A stretch of DNA of 64,000 nucleotides from NCBI GenBank assembly GCA_030512335.1, contig JAULSU010000001.1, positions 8,556,001 to 8,620,000 of the forward strand, written 5' to 3'. The position numbers were made by a program, and so were the translations under genes. Shown here piece after piece: positions 62,029 to 64,000 of this stretch. The first letter of the stretch is position 1. Each line of letters begins with the position of its first letter. Below the pieces are notes generated by a model. It did no database searches, was not told the DNA's origin, and saw only the letters and a program-made list of their open reading frames with translations. Source of the DNA: Immersiella caudata (Eukaryota > Ascomycota > Sordariomycetes > Sordariales > Lasiosphaeriaceae).

Positions 62029-64000
62029 CTATACAAGCACAATATCCTGAAATTCAATCCCGTGAAAGAAATCCCATCCCTGGTCCCTCGGCTCCATATG
62101 AACATAGCCCACACCAACCCTTCGATACTCGCCAGGTTCCCTCCCGGTAGGTTCGACAAGCAGAAGATCATGAACCCCCATGCCTTCTGATTCGGAAGGC
62201 ACTCTCATTTGCAGGCACCAGACCTGACCGCCATCAGGAACAACTCCCTCGTCGAAGCAGAGACCACTGTCACGGCCCCATTCGCTAGCTGGACGCCGTA
62301 ACCGCCGTGTTTCTGCCGTCACTTCGTAGGGTAAATGGGCATGCGGGCGCCGGTCCCAGCCATGTCCATAAGTCGCGTTAAATTCTCGGTTGCGACCAGG
62401 GTTGAATGGAGACTGTCTGAGCCGGGCGCGGACGCGTAAGTTTGCTTTTGATAATGGAGATGTCAGCTCCGTTCCTTGCCATTCCATGGTTAGCCCGTCG
62501 TGTGCGATGATGGCCTCGTTTCGAACCTGATGTCGTAGACGCGGAGGCTGCTTCACAGCGCCGTTGACCGATACCCAAGACCACGTCGGGAGTCCCGGGA
62601 GCCTGCGGGGTGACCGCCTTGGAGGTGCTGCTGCCCACCACAGCAAACAACAGTGGATGTCTTCCATCCACAGCCCCGCGGCCTGGGTGGCACCCGTCTC
62701 GCTTTGCATCTTTTTGGTCAGGCCAGCCAGCGCTGGAAACTTGTCTCCGAGATTCGTCAGATCTCGGGGTGAATACCACTCCACCCACTCCCACCAGAGA
62801 TACCACAGGGCGCGCGGTGAGGTAAGTTTCGATGCCAGACTTGTTACTAGTCCATCGTAGACTCCATCCTCCGAGCACGCTTTGGTCTAGCACGACCAGA
62901 ACAGCTGGTCCCCTGTAAAGTGGACCAGTCGCTTGGCGAGCACCGTCTCTTGAAAGGTCCATCCTCTGCGCTGGAGTGGTAGATCAAGTAAACTGCCGGG
63001 CAGGCTATCCAGTGAGCGATTCAAGTCTGCGAAAGCACAATACCTCATTTTCAGTATGCACAACAAGCTGCCGGGCGGGTTCGCCAGAACGTAGAAAGCC
63101 ACGATCTGCGCTCGGGGACGACGTAGCCGCGAGCGTGACGACAGAGTTTTCGTAAATTTCGGCCATCTTGGCCGATTGCTCCTCCCATTCCGTGGTGTCA
63201 TCTTGCTTGATACAGAGGCTGTCGATCCAGAGGTACCGAAGTCTGAGGCTTCGGGTAACTTGGACGGCGTCGATGAAGTTTTGTGGGAGGTCGCTCAGGG
63301 GCAAATCTGCAAGATATGCATCGAGGTTGGAGACAGTTGTTTTAGCTGGAATGGTCGGCAAGCCCCAGCAGTGACTTAGAGTTGCGTATTGCACCTCCTG
63401 CACACCACCGTCTTCGAAGTTTACAAGCCGCAGCTGTAGTGATCCAGAAGCCGAGTCGAGGAAGATCAGCCTCTTGGGCATAGTCCAGGATCCTTCGGAG
63501 CAATCTGGGTGGTGTGCAAGACAGTCATCGACCCAAGACCGCAGAACTGAGAGGCTACCAGCGACATCAGCCACGGATCTTTCGCTTTGCCATGGAGCCC
63601 GGTCGAAAAATCTCCCTGGCGGTTGATGGGGTAGTTAGCACCGTTCTTCTCCCTTTTCCCAGAATGGGGCGGGGATCCAAAGAATGCTTGCCTCCTCGTT
63701 GGTTCAGCGCGAACCTCGCCTTGACGCTCCGCGACTTAGTCATGACTTCGACATAGCCAGTGCGAAGCGGCGTGCCCGGCCCGACTTCGCCTTCCCTGCC
63801 AAAAGTAGGAATCTCATCCACCGCGACATTGATTTTCGTGTAGCCTCCAACACTCGTTGCTGCCTCAGACACGGCCTTGTGTGCCTCTGGTTCCCATCGA
63901 GCAATGTGCAGAATGACACTGCACATCTCGCAATTCGCCGCACCCTTTTCAAGCGACAGGAAGCTGGCGTGGTGGTAAAATAACGATCCAGGATCCCACG
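62029..64000 (-). pseudogene. HET-domain gene, broken, 5' end outside window
   Basis: Open frame from the right edge (HASFLSLEKGAANCEMCSVI) leads over a GC-AG intron (63691-63616, AG|GCAAGC...CGCCAG) to the HET domain: LRSWVDDCLAHHPDC, YATLSHCWGLPTIP, YLWIDSLCIKQDDTTEWEEQ, MAEIYENSVVTLAATSS. Near 63000-63070 the frame changes without a usable intron, continuing as LQRRGWTFQETVLAKRLVHF in another phase. That frame meets TAG at 62889-62887 (LFWSC-stop-TKACSEDG), and the same frame then runs on to 62029 through TWSWVSVNGAVK and the C-terminus. One frameshift plus one nonsense codon make this a likely pseudogene. Confidence 0.8.

Noticed and set aside
1..64000. CRISPR arrays, rRNA genes, operons or bacterial regulatory elements
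   Set aside because: Nothing of this kind is visible; spliced genes and families indicate a fungal nuclear genome.

Overview
The window reads as nuclear DNA of a filamentous ascomycete (Pezizomycotina, most like a Sordariomycete). The genes are broken by 40-110 nt introns with GT(A/G)NGT donors, CTAAC/CTGAC branch points and YAG acceptors. The families are typical of these fungi: HET domain, DUF3176, UstYa/DUF3328, Zn2Cys6 regulators and ankyrin proteins with fungal STAND-type N-termini. There are no operons, ribosome binding sites, CRISPR arrays or recognisable tRNAs. The exact species cannot be told from the sequence.

Layout. 0-7 kb: a divergent pair of related genes of unknown function (one cut by the left edge), a 197-aa unknown protein, and a five-exon unknown protein. 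7-16 kb: a C2H2 zinc-finger protein, a gene-free stretch with a 52-bp inverted repeat, an ankyrin protein with a late frameshift, and a gene-free stretch rich in perfect palindromes. 16.8-22 kb: a broken PD-(D/E)XK nuclease-like gene, an intact five-exon UstYa/DUF3328 gene and a single-pass membrane protein. 22-26.4 kb: a HET protein carrying WW motifs, and a decayed secreted-protein gene. 27-32.6 kb: a small cysteine-rich secreted protein, then an MFS transporter and a Zn2Cys6 regulator sharing a promoter. 33-38 kb: an F-box-like protein, a Fic-domain protein and an IroE-like esterase. 38-45 kb: two more HET genes around a polytopic membrane protein. 45-49 kb: a small CxxC protein, a two-domain GFA protein and a broken STAND N-terminal domain. 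49-58 kb: DUF3176, an M35-like metalloprotease, a second membrane protein with a frameshift, a PDI-like protein without CxxC, and a prolyl 4-hydroxylase. 59.8-64 kb: an orphan SNF2-like C-terminal lobe, a Cys-rich unknown protein, and a broken HET gene running off the right edge.

Taken together this looks like an accessory region shaped by nonself-recognition genes. It has four HET genes, an ankyrin/STAND-type protein, a STAND N-domain relic and a nuclease-like relic, mixed with secreted or membrane proteins and a lone secondary-metabolism-type enzyme (UstYa). At least four loci are decayed, and all four internal nonsense codons seen are TAG. Housekeeping-like genes (P4H, PDI-like, GFA, Fic) are intact. 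Exon boundaries were read by eye from splice signals and frame. Where several solutions exist this is stated.
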